Origin: Acidobacteriota bacterium | Lineage (GTDB): Bacteria > Acidobacteriota > Thermoanaerobaculia > Multivoradales > Multivoraceae | NCBI GenBank assembly: GCA_028877275.1 | Contig: JAPPFP010000008.1 | Span: forward strand, 58,154 to 122,153 | Reading direction: 5' to 3' | DNA: 64,000 nucleotides | Shown: positions 52,429-62,517 of the stretch, piece after piece | Position numbering within the stretch: the first letter of the stretch is position 1 | How the letters are laid out: each line of letters starts with the position of its first letter | Position numbers and translations under genes: made by a program | The notes under the pieces: model-generated | Told to the model about the DNA's origin: nothing | The model's database searches: none | The model's input: only the letters and a program-made list of their open reading frames with translations

Positions 52429-55400
52429 ATGATCCGCACTGCGCCCTTCCTGCTAGCAGCGCGCGCCGTAGAACGCACCAAGCGAGTTCTCAGGCGCGCG
52501 CTGCTAGTGAGGTGGGGGCTGGGGCCAAACACGGCGTCCGCGACGGGTTTGGCGGCGCTAGCCTGGCTGGCGGCGGTCGGAACGGTCGCCGGCGCGTCGG
52601 AGATCGATCCTGCCGATCTCGAGTTCTTCGAGTCGAAGATCCGGCCGGTCCTGGTCGAGCGCTGCTACCAGTGTCACGGCGGCGATCCCGCGAAGATCCG
52701 CGGCGGGCTGATCCTGCTCGACGCCGAAGGCGTGCGCGCCGGCGGCGACAGCGGCGCGGTGATCGTCCCGGGATCGCCCGAGGACAGCCTGATGATCGAG
52801 GCGCTCCACTACGAGGGTCTCACCCAGATGCCGCCGGACGGCAAGCTGGCGGCGCACGTCATCGCCGACTTCGAGCAGTGGATCCGCCGCGGCGCTCCCG
52901 ACCCGCGCACGGGCGGGAAGCAGACGGTGGTGGCCGCGAGAACCGCCGAGACGTTCGACTACGGCCCCGGCCGCGAGCACTGGGCCTTCCGCAAGGTCGA
53001 GGATCCCGCGCTACCCGAGGTCCGGAACGAGGCCTGGGTCAGCCATGACCTCGATCGCTTCATCCTGTCGCGCCTCGAGGAACGCGGGCTCGCGCCGGTC
53101 ACGCCGGCCGACAAGCGCACCCTCCTCCGCCGCGCCACCTTCGATCTGATCGGCCTGGCCCCGTCGGAAGCGGAGATCGAGGACTTCCTCGCCGACGAGA
53201 GCCCGGATGCCTTCGCCAGGGTCGTCAACCGGCTCCTCGCCTCGCCCCACTACGGCGAGCGCTGGGGCCGCCACTGGCTCGACGTCGCCCGCTACGCCGA
53301 CTCGAACGGCCTGGACGAGAACATCGCGTTCCCCAACGCTTTCCGCTACCGCGACTACGTCGTCGATTCCCTGAACCGCGACAAGCCCTTCAACCGCTTC
53401 GTCCGCGAGCAGATCGCCGGCGATCTGATGCCGGCGGAGACCGACGCGCAGCGCTTCGAACAGATCACGGCCACCGGCTTTCTCATGCTGGGCCCCAAGG
53501 TGCTCGCCGAGCAGGACGTGGACAAGATGCTGATCGACATCGTCGACGAGCAGGTCAACACCCTGGGCCGCGCCTTTCTCGCCCTGCCGGTCGGCTGCGC
53601 CCGCTGCCACGACCACAAGTTCGACCCGATTCCCACGGCCGACTACTACGCGATGGCCGGCATCCTGCGCTCGACCGAGACGATGAGCGACGCCGCCGGC
53701 ATGCGCTGGCTGGAGCGGCCACTGGCCCCGGAAGACGAGATCGCCGAGTACGAGGCGGCGCAGAAGCTGGTCGCCGAGGCGCAGGAGAAGGTGGACGACG
53801 TCGTCCGCGAGCAGAACGACGTCCTGCGTGGTCCGCGCCGCGCGGCTCTCGCCGAGTATCTGCTCGCCGCGGAGGAGGCCTACCCGAGCTGGAGCGACGA
53901 CGAGGCGAAGCAGGAGGAAGCCCGCGAGACGATCGCCGGAGTGGCCCAGGGCCGGGGCCTGGAGCCGCCAGTCCTCGAACGCTGGGTCAGGGCCTTCTAC
54001 CGGTACCGGGAGGGCCCGCCGGTCGAGGGCGACGCCCCGAGCCCGGGCACCGTCTTCGTGATCTGGAACGCCTACGCGGCCGCCTCACCCGATCGCTATG
54101 AGCAGGTAACCGAAGACCTGCGTGCGATCATCGCCTCGGAGAAGGTGCTGACGGCGCCCCTGACGCGGAGCCTCGTCCTCGGGCCGGCGCCGAAGACGCT
54201 AGAGGAGGTCGCCTGGCGCTACGCGAGCCTGTTCGCGACGATCGAGATCGCCTGGGAAGAGCACCTCATGCGACTCGGGCTCAAGGACGAGGACGAACTC
54301 CGACCGTCCGACTTCAGGCTGCCGCGCGAGCAGGAGGAGCTGCGATGGCTGGTCTACGGCGGCTACTTCTGCATTCTCTGCCTCGACCAGGAAGAGGAGG
54401 AGAAGCTCTACCCACAGGAGGCCCTGGAGCAGCTCGCCGAACTGCGCGCCGAGGTCGAACGTCGGGAGGAAGCGTCACCCCCCGCACTGCCCTACGCCAT
54501 GGCCGTGGACGAGACCGCGACAGTCGATCTGCCCGTGCACATCCGCGGCAGCCACGTGAACCTCGCCGACGAACCGGAGCCGCGCGGCTTCCTGAAGGTC
54601 ACGGACCACCTGGTGCCGCCGCCGCCAGTTGCCGACGGCACGAGCGGCCGCCTCGAGCTGGCGCGCTGGATCACCCACCCCGAGCACCCGCTCACCGCGC
54701 GAGTCATCGTCAACCGTGTCTGGCACTGGCACTTCGGCCGCGGCATCGTCGACACGCCGAGCAACTTCGGCGCGATCGGCAGCAGGCCCAGCCATCCCGA
54801 GCTTCTCGACTGGCTGGCACGCCGCTTCGTCGAGGGCGGCTGGTCGCTCAAGAAGCTCCACCGCGACATCATGCTGTCGAGCACCTACCGGCTGTCGAGC
54901 GACTACGACGCCGCCAACGCAGCCGTCGACGAGGAGAACCGCCTCCTCTGGCGCAACAACCGGAGACGCCTCGAGGTCGAGCCGATTCGCGACGCCCTGC
55001 TGCAGCTCGCCGGCCGGCTCGATCTGACGATCGGTGGACGGGTGGAGGAGTACAAGGCCCGGGGATACGTCTTCGGCGAGTACGGCCCACTCGACCGGGT
55101 CGACATCTACGACGCGCCGCGGCGCTCGATCTACATGCCCGTCGTGCGCACCGCGGTCTATCCGATCTTCGGCGGCTTCGACTTCGGCGACGCTAGCGAC
55201 TCGGTCGGCGATCGATCCGAAACGGTGGTCCCGCGGCAGGCGCTTCTGATGATGAACAGCCCCTTCGTCGAGGAGGCGGCGCTCGGCTTCGCCCAGCGTC
55301 TGCTGGAGATCGAGGACGCCGACGCCGCGGATCGCATCGATACCGCCTTCGTCCGCGCCTACGGGCGCCCCGCTGACCCGGCCGAGATCACTGACAGCCT

Positions 55401-55515
55401 CGCCTTCCTCGATGAGATGCGGAGCCTGGCGCCGGCGAACGAAGCGGAGATCTACGCCTGGACGCGCCTCGCCCATGTCCTCCTCGCGGCGAGCGAGTTC
55501 ATCTACATCAACTGA
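52429..55515 (+). CDS. Planctomycete-type cytochrome c/DUF1549/DUF1553 protein
   Basis: A large exported protein of up to 1,028 residues. An N-terminal planctomycete cytochrome domain has CYQCH (79-83) and the GGDPAKIRGGLILLD stretch. DUF1549 follows (HDLDRFILSRLEERGL, ERWGRHWLDVARYADSNG), with a second CxxCH at Cys390 (CARCHDHKFDPI). DUF1553 closes it (GRLELARWITHPEHPLTARVIVNRVWHWHFG). The start is doubtful: the first 26 codons contain a 15-bp inverted repeat and GTG 52507 would give a shorter N-terminus. It precedes DUF1501 by 18 bases, the usual planctomycete/Acidobacteriota pairing. Confidence 0.9.
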   Translation: MIRTAPFLLAARAVERTKRVLRRALLVRWGLGPNTASATGLAALAWLAAVGTVAGASEIDPADLEFFESKIRPVLVERCYQCHGGDPAKIRGGLILLDAEGVRAGGDSGAVIVPGSPEDSLMIEALHYEGLTQMPPDGKLAAHVIADFEQWIRRGAPDPRTGGKQTVVAARTAETFDYGPGREHWAFRKVEDPALPEVRNEAWVSHDLDRFILSRLEERGLAPVTPADKRTLLRRATFDLIGLAPSEAEIEDFLADESPDAFARVVNRLLASPHYGERWGRHWLDVARYADSNGLDENIAFPNAFRYRDYVVDSLNRDKPFNRFVREQIAGDLMPAETDAQRFEQITATGFLMLGPKVLAEQDVDKMLIDIVDEQVNTLGRAFLALPVGCARCHDHKFDPIPTADYYAMAGILRSTETMSDAAGMRWLERPLAPEDEIAEYEAAQKLVAEAQEKVDDVVREQNDVLRGPRRAALAEYLLAAEEAYPSWSDDEAKQEEARETIAGVAQGRGLEPPVLERWVRAFYRYREGPPVEGDAPSPGTVFVIWNAYAAASPDRYEQVTEDLRAIIASEKVLTAPLTRSLVLGPAPKTLEEVAWRYASLFATIEIAWEEHLMRLGLKDEDELRPSDFRLPREQEELRWLVYGGYFCILCLDQEEEEKLYPQEALEQLAELRAEVERREEASPPALPYAMAVDETATVDLPVHIRGSHVNLADEPEPRGFLKVTDHLVPPPPVADGTSGRLELARWITHPEHPLTARVIVNRVWHWHFGRGIVDTPSNFGAIGSRPSHPELLDWLARRFVEGGWSLKKLHRDIMLSSTYRLSSDYDAANAAVDEENRLLWRNNRRRLEVEPIRDALLQLAGRLDLTIGGRVEEYKARGYVFGEYGPLDRVDIYDAPRRSIYMPVVRTAVYPIFGGFDFGDASDSVGDRSETVVPRQALLMMNSPFVEEAALGFAQRLLEIEDADAADRIDTAFVRAYGRPADPAEITDSLAFLDEMRSLAPANEAEIYAWTRLAHVLLAASEFIYIN
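52453..52507. repeat. 15-bp perfect inverted repeat at the DUF1549 gene start
   Basis: CTAGCAGCGCGCGCC (52453-52467) pairs exactly with 52493-52507 around 25 bases. If the gene starts at ATG 52429 it is coding; if at GTG 52507 it is a leader hairpin ending on the start codon. Confidence 0.6.
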
Positions 55516-55533
55516 GACGACCGGTCCCTGACG

Positions 55534-56961
55534 ATGCGCTACCCCCACTACCAGCCGCCACCCCTGACCCGCCGCCAGATGCTGAAGACCTGCGGCTGCG
55601 GCTTCGGCGGCCTGGCGCTCTCGTCCCTGCTCCAACGCGACCTCCTGGCAGCGACATCCACGAACCCGCTGGCACCCCGCGTGCCGCACTTCGCGCCGAA
55701 GGCCAAGCGGATCATCTTCCTGCACATGCACGGCGGCCCGTCGCAGCACGACCTGTTCGAGTACAAGCCGCTTCTCATCCGCGACGACAACAAGCCGCTT
55801 CCCTTCGCCAAGCCAAGAGTGCAGTTCAACGAAACCGGCAACCTGTTCAAGAGCCCCTGGGAGTTCAGGCAGCACGGCCAGTCCGGCGCCTGGGTGAGCG
55901 AACTCCTGCCCAACATCGCCTCCGTGGTCGACGACCTCTGCTTCATCCGCTCGATGTGGGGCACGAACGCCGCCCACGGCGGGGCCATCCTGGCGATGAA
56001 CACCGGCAGCGACCGCTTCGTCCGCCCGTCGATGGGCTCGTGGATCGCCTACGGACTGGGCACCGAGAACGAGAACCTGCCCGGCTTCATCACGATCTGT
56101 CCCTCGTACCAGCACGGCGGCGTCCAGAACTACTCGTCCGCCTTCCTGCCCGCCGCCTACAACGGCACGGCGATCGGCACCACCCGGATGAAGACCGAGG
56201 ACGCGACGATCGACTTCCTCGACAACGAGTCCGTATCGCCGGAGGTCCAGCGGAGCGAACTCGACCTGCTGCAGCGCTGGCAGCGCCGCCAGCTCGAGGC
56301 GACGGGCCCCGACCAGGCGCTCGAGGGCCGCATCGAGTCCTTCGAGCTCGCCTTCCGCATGCAGACGGAGGCGCCCGAGCTGATGAGCATCGAGGGCGAG
56401 TCCGAGGCCACCCGGCGGCTCTACGGACTCGACGACCCGGTGGCCCGCAACTTCGGGCTCCGCTGCCTCCTGGCCCGGCGCTTCTCGGAATCGGGCGTGC
56501 GCTTCGTGCAGGCGACGCACGGCCCGGACACCAAGTGGGACCACCACTCGGGCCTGATCACCGGCCTGCCGCAGAGCTGCGCCGAGGTCGACCGCCCGGT
56601 GGCCGGCCTGATCAAGGACCTCAAGTCACGGGGACTGCTGGACGAGACCCTGGTCCTCTGGGGCGGCGAGTTCGGACGCACTCCCGGCGCCGAAGCCGGC
56701 GCCAGAAACGGCCGCGACCACAACCCCCACGGCTACACCATGTTCATGGCCGGCGGCGGCGTCAAGCCGGGCCACAGCCACGGCCGCACCGACGACTACG
56801 GCTACTACGCGATCGAGGACAAGGTCCACATCCACGACCTCCACGCCACGATCCTGCATCTGCTGGGCCTCGACCACGAGCAGTTGACGTACCGCTCGCA
56901 GGGGCGCGACTTCCGCCTGACCGACGTCGAAGGCCTAGTCGTAGAGGACATCATCGTCTGA
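55534..56961 (+). CDS. DUF1501 (sulfatase-fold) protein, Tat exported
   Basis: A 475-residue protein of the DUF1501 family, related to alkaline phosphatase-fold sulfatases. A twin-arginine leader (LTRRQMLKTCGCGFGG) starts it. Family stretches are IIFLHMHGGPSQHDLFEYKP, GMxG-like FIRSMWGTNAAHGGAILAMNTG, LWGGEFGRTP and DHNPHGYTMFMAGGGVKPG. The formylglycine motif is absent, as usual for the family. It is downstream of the DUF1549/1553 gene, its standard partner. The biochemical role of the pair is unproven. Confidence 0.92.
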   Translation: MRYPHYQPPPLTRRQMLKTCGCGFGGLALSSLLQRDLLAATSTNPLAPRVPHFAPKAKRIIFLHMHGGPSQHDLFEYKPLLIRDDNKPLPFAKPRVQFNETGNLFKSPWEFRQHGQSGAWVSELLPNIASVVDDLCFIRSMWGTNAAHGGAILAMNTGSDRFVRPSMGSWIAYGLGTENENLPGFITICPSYQHGGVQNYSSAFLPAAYNGTAIGTTRMKTEDATIDFLDNESVSPEVQRSELDLLQRWQRRQLEATGPDQALEGRIESFELAFRMQTEAPELMSIEGESEATRRLYGLDDPVARNFGLRCLLARRFSESGVRFVQATHGPDTKWDHHSGLITGLPQSCAEVDRPVAGLIKDLKSRGLLDETLVLWGGEFGRTPGAEAGARNGRDHNPHGYTMFMAGGGVKPGHSHGRTDDYGYYAIEDKVHIHDLHATILHLLGLDHEQLTYRSQGRDFRLTDVEGLVVEDIIV

Positions 56962-56962
56962 C

Positions 56963-57009
56963 ACTGGGTGCGCCGGCGTCCCCGCCGGCATCCCGCGCGA
57001 AGCGCCGGC
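56963..57009 (-). repeat. Dispersed hairpin repeat, copy G
   Basis: ACTGGGTGC, then GCCGGCG/CGCCGGC with loop TCCC (56972-56989), then a second stem-like CCGCGCGAAGCGCCGG. It begins two bases after the DUF1501 stop, between convergent genes, where it could end transcription. Confidence 0.82.
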
Positions 57010-57026
57010 TCTGGACTCCCGCAGCG

Positions 57027-60000
57027 CTAGCGCAGCGTCGTCAGGTACTCGACCAGGTCGATGAGATCCTCGACCGTCATCTGGCTCGAGAGATCGGAGG
57101 GCATGATCGACACCGACTGCGGTACGACGCTCTCTACTTCGGCGCGCTCGTACTCGGTGACGACGCCACCCTCGGTTCGGACGATCAGACGGTCGTCGGT
57201 CTCCGAAACCAGCATGCCGACCACCGACTCGCCGTTGGCGAGTTCGAACAGGTAGGGAGCGTAGGTCGGCGAGATCGACGCGCTCGGATCGAGGATCGAC
57301 TCGTACAGGCCCCTCTTCGCCAGCTTGGAGCCGATGGTCGAGAGATCCGGCCCGTACTCGGTGCCCTCGCCCGCAACGATGTGGCACTCGCCGCACGTCG
57401 CCGCGGTGAAGACCTCGCGACCGCGCTCGACGTCGCCGAGCAGGACGAGCAGGTCGGTCATCTGCGGCAACGGCTCGGCGTCCTTCGTCGGCGGTAGCCG
57501 GAACACCCGCGCCGCGCGCTCACGGGTGGGGACCTGCATCACGCCCGAGAGCGCCGCCCCCGCGACTTCGTGCAGCTCTTCGGGCAGCTTCTGCTGCTCG
57601 CCCATCTCCACCAGCCGGGTCGCGCCCGCCCTGGTTCTCGCCAGTCCGCGTACCGCCTGGTCGCGGGTCCGCCAGTCGAGACCGTCGTCGAGCGCCGCCG
57701 CCCCGAGGTGGGCGACCGCCCCGAGTTCACGCGAGCGGCCGAGGGCTTCGACCAGGCCCGCCGCCTCGGCCTCCGTGGCGCCCGCGAGAAACGACTCGAT
57801 GACTTCGTCCTGTTCGAGGGCGAGCAGCGTGCTGATCGCCTCCTGTCCCACCGCCTCGGAGCCGTGCGCCGCGGCGATCCCGGCCAGCTTCGGATAGTGG
57901 GCATCGAGCTCGTAGCGGCCCACGAGTCGCACGAAGGGTCCCGGAGCGACGTCGCTCCCGAGCAGCTTCGAAAGCGCCGAAGCGACCTCGTGGTCGTCCT
58001 CCAGGTCGACGCGCTCGAGCCGCACCGCCGCCTCGCTGGCGACGAACGCGGCCGCCGGGCCCGCAGTCACCGCGGCATCGAGAAAGACACCTCGGAGTGC
58101 GTCTTCCTTGGCTGCACTCGCCCGCTGGAAGTCGAAGGCGCGCAGGTAGCGGGCGGCATCCGAAGCGCCGAGATCGGCGTCCGCCAGGATCCCCTGCAGG
58201 AGCCCAGGAGTCGCGGTGGCCCGCGACCTCCAGATCAGATCGCGGCCGGCGGCGGTGTTCCATTCGTCGCCCGCCTTCGCGAGCCAGGAGGCGAGGACTT
58301 CGTCCCATCGATCTTCGGCCGCGATGCCGAGCGCCTCGAGATACCACCGGTCTTCGCCGTCGTGGCGCAGGGCAAGCTCGGTCCACAGATCGGCAGCGGC
58401 CTCGACCTCGTTGCTTCGCAGCGCCAGAGCGACCTCCCGGCGCACCTGCGGCGAGGCGTCGGCGACGGCCTGTTCCAGCACCGGTTCGAGGGCGCTCTCC
58501 ATCTGGCGCGCCGCTCGCACCGCGACGACCCGGATGTCCTCGTCCTCGTCGGCCAGCCCGCGCTCGATCCACGACGGTCCACGACCCTCGATCTTGCTGA
58601 GCAGCCAGAGCGCGCGGGCTCGCCAGGTCGCACGGCCGGACTCGAAGAGTTCGGCGAGCGCTTCCTCGGCGCCGCCGCCCATGACTCGCAAGGCCTGCCA
58701 GGCACCGAAGCGGGCGTCGGCATTGGGGCTTTCGAGGGCCGCGACCGCACCGGCCGCAGTAGAGAGATCCAGCTCGGATCGCTGGCTGCGATGGCCCGGG
58801 GGCGCGAGCCGCAGGACCCGACCCCGATCGAGATCGGCCTGGCGATTCCAGCTGACGACCGGGTCGTACCAGTCGCTGACGTAGACGGCTCCGTCGGGAG
58901 CCACGGCGACGTCCACCGGCCGAGCCCAGCGGTCCTCGCCGTCGAGCAGCGGCACCATCTCCCCGGTCCAGCCGGCGCCCGTCTTCTCGGTGGCCACGCC
59001 GCGCACCACCCCGGGGCCGGCGTCGGCGTGCAGCGGCCGGTCCCAGTAGACCTCGGGCAGCAGCCGCCCCTCGTAGACGGTGATGCCGGTGGGCGAGCCG
59101 GCGCCGAGATAGACCGAGTCGGGGACGACTCCCGGATCGTTCTGGTGCCAGTGCTTCTCCCAGACGATCTCGCTCTGCCCGGTCCGGGGTTGGGCCCAGG
59201 CCGCAGCCGTCATCTCGTCGCGGTAGCCATAGTTGCCGTACTCCATGACGTAGTTGATGCGCACGCCGCGGTAGCCGTCGTCGTCGTTGTCCGACTGCCA
59301 GAGATTGCCGAACGAGTCGACGGCGACCTCGTAGTTGTTGCGGAAGTTGTGGCCCAGGACCTCGAAGTCGCTGCCGTCCGGGTTGCAGCGAAAGACCATG
59401 CCTCCCAGGTAATGCGGCTCGATGTCGTCGAACTCGCCGGGGAAGCGCCGTTTGACGGCGCGCTGCGCTACGGGGAGACCGAAGCGGTCGTGGACGAGCA
59501 GGCCCCGGGCATCGTGCACGTACATGCCGGCGTTGCCCATGTTCCAGTAGTACTTGCCGTCCGGCCCGAAGACGAAGGAGTGCGTGGAGTGGTCGTTCTG
59601 GGCGAGGCCGGTGCGTGTGAACAGGGACTCCTTCGAATCGGGCAGGTCGTCGCCGTCCTCGTCCGTGAAGACGATCACTTCAGGCGCCGCGGTCACGATG
59701 ACCTGGTTCCCGAGCACCGCGATGCCGAGCGCGGCGTCGATGTCGCGCCCCTGGTAGTAGACCTTCGCCTGGTCGGCCACGCCGTCACCGTCGGCATCGT
59801 CGAGGATCAGGATGCGATCGCCCTCCGGACGCTGGTCGTTCTCGCCGTGCTCCCGGTAGTTCATAACGTCGATGACCCACACGCGGCCGTGACGGTCGAC
59901 GTCGAGGTTGGTCGGGCTCGCCAGGAGCGGCTCGGAGGCGTAGAGGATCGCTTCGACACCCGGCGGCGTCCGGCGCAGGGCCGCAGTGTCAGCGGCATTG

Positions 60001-60728
60001 CGCTCGCTGTCCACGGGCGCGCCTGACGGCGAGTCGACGGCGGTTCGCGGGCCTCCGAACCCGAGCAGCGGAGCCGGTCTCAACGCCTCCTCGAGCGCCG
60101 CCTCGTCCATCCCCGCCAGATCGACCACGGGTTCCCGTGTCAGCGTGGCATCGCGGAAGCGCACCTCCTGCGGCGGCCCCGAGTGGATCTGGAAGGCGAG
60201 AAGGCCCTCGAGTTCGCCCGCCTCGTCGAGGGTCGCGACCGACAGGTGCCCGTTGATGGCGGTCCAGATGCGGTGTCCGACGGCGAGAATCTCGTAACGG
60301 TTCCACTCGCCCGGACGAACGTGGCGCTCGCCGGCGTCCGTCCAGTCGAGTTGCCCGCGTCCATACTCATGGTAGAGGCGGCCCCAGACGCCGCGACCGA
60401 TGTCGGCCTGGTACCCCACCGCGTGGCCGTTCTCGAGGCGGCTCGACCGGAACTGAATGCCGGCGTTGAGCCGGTTCGGCACGAGTTTCACCTCCACCGA
60501 CAGGTGGAAATCGCCGACCGGTTCGGGGGCGTAGATGAACTCGTTCTGCGCCACTCGTTCGGTGGCGAGACCGATCAGCTCCCCGTCCTCGAAGCGCCAC
60601 AGATCCGGCGAACCCTGCCAAGTCTCCAGGTCGGCGCCTGCGAATAGATCCTCGGTCCCAGCAGCCGGCGCGACCGCCGCGACGCAGGCGAGCAGGGTGG
60701 CGAGGAGAGCAGGCATGTGCTGGGTCAT
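57027..60728 (-). CDS. Secreted DUF1080 / PVC-type dehydrogenase / HEAT / cytochrome c protein
   Basis: A 1,233-residue exported multidomain protein. After a signal peptide (ending near PAAGTED) comes a DUF1080 (3-keto-disaccharide hydrolase) fold of about 200 residues (NRLNAGIQFRSSRLENGH). Next is a beta-propeller 'PVC-type membrane-bound dehydrogenase' domain (PTNLDVDRHGRVWVIDVMNYREHG, DSFGNLWQSDNDDDGYRGVRINYVMEYGNYGYR). HEAT-like alpha repeats follow, and a terminal c-type haem domain has CGECH (Cys1112-His1116). It likely moves electrons from a sugar oxidation in the periplasm. ATG 60728 is preferred; further upstream the frame runs into a hairpin repeat. Confidence 0.9.
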   Translation of the reverse strand: MTQHMPALLATLLACVAAVAPAAGTEDLFAGADLETWQGSPDLWRFEDGELIGLATERVAQNEFIYAPEPVGDFHLSVEVKLVPNRLNAGIQFRSSRLENGHAVGYQADIGRGVWGRLYHEYGRGQLDWTDAGERHVRPGEWNRYEILAVGHRIWTAINGHLSVATLDEAGELEGLLAFQIHSGPPQEVRFRDATLTREPVVDLAGMDEAALEEALRPAPLLGFGGPRTAVDSPSGAPVDSERNAADTAALRRTPPGVEAILYASEPLLASPTNLDVDRHGRVWVIDVMNYREHGENDQRPEGDRILILDDADGDGVADQAKVYYQGRDIDAALGIAVLGNQVIVTAAPEVIVFTDEDGDDLPDSKESLFTRTGLAQNDHSTHSFVFGPDGKYYWNMGNAGMYVHDARGLLVHDRFGLPVAQRAVKRRFPGEFDDIEPHYLGGMVFRCNPDGSDFEVLGHNFRNNYEVAVDSFGNLWQSDNDDDGYRGVRINYVMEYGNYGYRDEMTAAAWAQPRTGQSEIVWEKHWHQNDPGVVPDSVYLGAGSPTGITVYEGRLLPEVYWDRPLHADAGPGVVRGVATEKTGAGWTGEMVPLLDGEDRWARPVDVAVAPDGAVYVSDWYDPVVSWNRQADLDRGRVLRLAPPGHRSQRSELDLSTAAGAVAALESPNADARFGAWQALRVMGGGAEEALAELFESGRATWRARALWLLSKIEGRGPSWIERGLADEDEDIRVVAVRAARQMESALEPVLEQAVADASPQVRREVALALRSNEVEAAADLWTELALRHDGEDRWYLEALGIAAEDRWDEVLASWLAKAGDEWNTAAGRDLIWRSRATATPGLLQGILADADLGASDAARYLRAFDFQRASAAKEDALRGVFLDAAVTAGPAAAFVASEAAVRLERVDLEDDHEVASALSKLLGSDVAPGPFVRLVGRYELDAHYPKLAGIAAAHGSEAVGQEAISTLLALEQDEVIESFLAGATEAEAAGLVEALGRSRELGAVAHLGAAALDDGLDWRTRDQAVRGLARTRAGATRLVEMGEQQKLPEELHEVAGAALSGVMQVPTRERAARVFRLPPTKDAEPLPQMTDLLVLLGDVERGREVFTAATCGECHIVAGEGTEYGPDLSTIGSKLAKRGLYESILDPSASISPTYAPYLFELANGESVVGMLVSETDDRLIVRTEGGVVTEYERAEVESVVPQSVSIMPSDLSSQMTVEDLIDLVEYLTTLR

Positions 60729-60776
60729 GGCAGCCAGATGCGGCAGAAGTCCGGAAACCGACGCTGCGCGCCGGAT

Positions 60777-60803
60777 GCCGGCGGGGACGCCGGCGCACCC
60801 AGT
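60777..60803 (+). repeat. Dispersed hairpin repeat, copy H
   Basis: GCCGGCG/CGCCGGC with loop GGGA and tail GCACCCAGT. It is in the 134-base divergent gap between the 1,233-residue protein and the sodium symporter. Confidence 0.82.
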
Positions 60804-60862
60804 TTGCCGCAGCGCAGGTTCTGAGAGTGCGAAAGCCGGGGTGTACTGTAGCCCGCGTCCCG

Positions 60863-62503
60863 ATGACCATCGCACCCGTCGATCTCTTCATCATCGTCGT
60901 CTACCTGCTGGGCATCCTGTTCGTCGGCCTGTGGTCGGTGCGCAAGATCAAGCGGCAGACCAGCGAGTCGTACTTCCTCGCGAGTCGCAACCTGAAATGG
61001 CCCGTGGTGGGGGCCGCGCTCTTCGCCTCGAACATCTCGACGATTCACCTGGTCGGGCTGGCGGAGAGCGGCTTCGGCGTCGGCATGGTCGTCGGCAACT
61101 ACGAGTGGATGGCGTCGTTCACGATCATCCTGCTCAGCCTCGTCTTCGTGCCGATCTACTTCAAGAGCCGGATCACGACGCTGCCCGAGTTCATGGAGCG
61201 GCGCTACAGCCCGGCCGCCCGGACGACGCTCTCGTTCATGTTCATCATGTCGGCGATGCTGATCCACATCGGCATCAGCCTCTACGCCGGCGCGGCCGTG
61301 TTCGAGCGGTTCTTCGGCATCCCGTCGCTCATGTCGATCGCGATGATCTCGATCATCACGGTGATCTACACCGTGGTCGGAGGCCTGCGGGCGGTCGTCG
61401 TCACGGAGACGATCCAGACCGTCATCCTGCTGGGCGGCGCCATCCTGATCACGGTCATCGCGATGAGCAGGCTCCCCGATGTCGGAATCGACTCATACGG
61501 CGATCTCCTCGAGGCGACCAAGCCGAACCAACTCAGCATGATTCACCTCCCGGGGGAGGAGGGATTCGATCCCGGCTCGATCTGGTACGGCTTCCTGCTC
61601 GGCTTTCCCATCCTCGGCATCTGGTACTGGTGCACCGACCAGACGATCGTTCAACGGGTGCTGGGAGCGGGGACCCTGCGGGACGCGCAGCACGGCGCTC
61701 TATTCGCGTCGCTTCTCAAGTTCCTGCCCCCGCTCTTCATGGTTCTGCCCGGCGTGTTCGCCTACGTGCTCTTCCGGGACATCATCGCCGAGCCGACCGA
61801 CGCCCTGCCGACCCTGATCACCGAGCTACTGCCGACCGGGCTCATCGGCATCATGGCGGCGGCGCTGCTCGCGGCGCTGATGAGCACGATCGCCGCCGCC
61901 GTGAACAGCACCGGGACGCTGGTCGCCGTCGACATCGCCAAGCACTTCCGGCCCGGGCTGTCCGAGACGTCACAGGTGCGCATCGGGCGCATCAGCTCGG
62001 TCGTCGTCATGAGCGTCGCTATCGCCTGGTCCACCCAGGGAGAACGGTTCGGCTCCATCTTCGAAGCGATCAACAAGCTGCCGGCGCAGTTCATCGCGCC
62101 TCCCATCGCCACGGTGCTGCTCTGGGGCGTCTTCTGGCGCCGCGGAACGCGTCAGGCGGGGACCTTCACCCTGCTCTTCGGTTTCGTGGCCGGCTTCGTC
62201 ATCTTCCTGTTCGACATGGGATTCGGCTTCCTCGGCGGCGTCCAGTACGTCTCCGATCCCGTGAACGGCCTGGGGATCCCGTTCCTGCTGCAAGCGTGGT
62301 GGTACTTCTGCATCCTGAGTCTCATCTACGTGGGAGTCAGCCTGGCGACCCCGCCGCCGAAGCCCGAGCAGATCGACGGCCTGACCTGGGACCGGCCCTA
62401 CGCGTTCCTGGCCCGGTCGGAAATCACGGGAGTCCGCGACCCGCGGCTGCTGGCGGCGCTGCTGGCCGTTGCTCTGGTGGTGATGTACGTGTTGGTGCGG
62501 TAG
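60863..62503 (+). CDS. Sodium:solute symporter (SSS family, SGLT-like)
   Basis: A 546-residue LeuT-fold transporter with about 14 helices. SESYFLASRNLKWPVVGAAL, ALFASNISTIHLVGLAESGF, YTVVGGLRAVVVTETIQT and WYWCTDQTIVQRVLGA are the standard SSS landmarks, including Na+-site residues in helix 1 and the AALMSTIAAAVNS stretch of helix 8. SGLT-like members import sugars or related solutes. It is followed after 14 bases by an agarase-like Tat protein, which may generate its substrate. Confidence 0.92.
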   Translation: MTIAPVDLFIIVVYLLGILFVGLWSVRKIKRQTSESYFLASRNLKWPVVGAALFASNISTIHLVGLAESGFGVGMVVGNYEWMASFTIILLSLVFVPIYFKSRITTLPEFMERRYSPAARTTLSFMFIMSAMLIHIGISLYAGAAVFERFFGIPSLMSIAMISIITVIYTVVGGLRAVVVTETIQTVILLGGAILITVIAMSRLPDVGIDSYGDLLEATKPNQLSMIHLPGEEGFDPGSIWYGFLLGFPILGIWYWCTDQTIVQRVLGAGTLRDAQHGALFASLLKFLPPLFMVLPGVFAYVLFRDIIAEPTDALPTLITELLPTGLIGIMAAALLAALMSTIAAAVNSTGTLVAVDIAKHFRPGLSETSQVRIGRISSVVVMSVAIAWSTQGERFGSIFEAINKLPAQFIAPPIATVLLWGVFWRRGTRQAGTFTLLFGFVAGFVIFLFDMGFGFLGGVQYVSDPVNGLGIPFLLQAWWYFCILSLIYVGVSLATPPPKPEQIDGLTWDRPYAFLARSEITGVRDPRLLAALLAVALVVMYVLVR

Positions 62504-62517
62504 GGCCAGAGGACGCC

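Noticed and set aside
60535..62517. Extension of the agarase-like frame far upstream
   Set aside because: The extension shadows the SSS symporter; the Tat leader begins exactly at GTG 62518.
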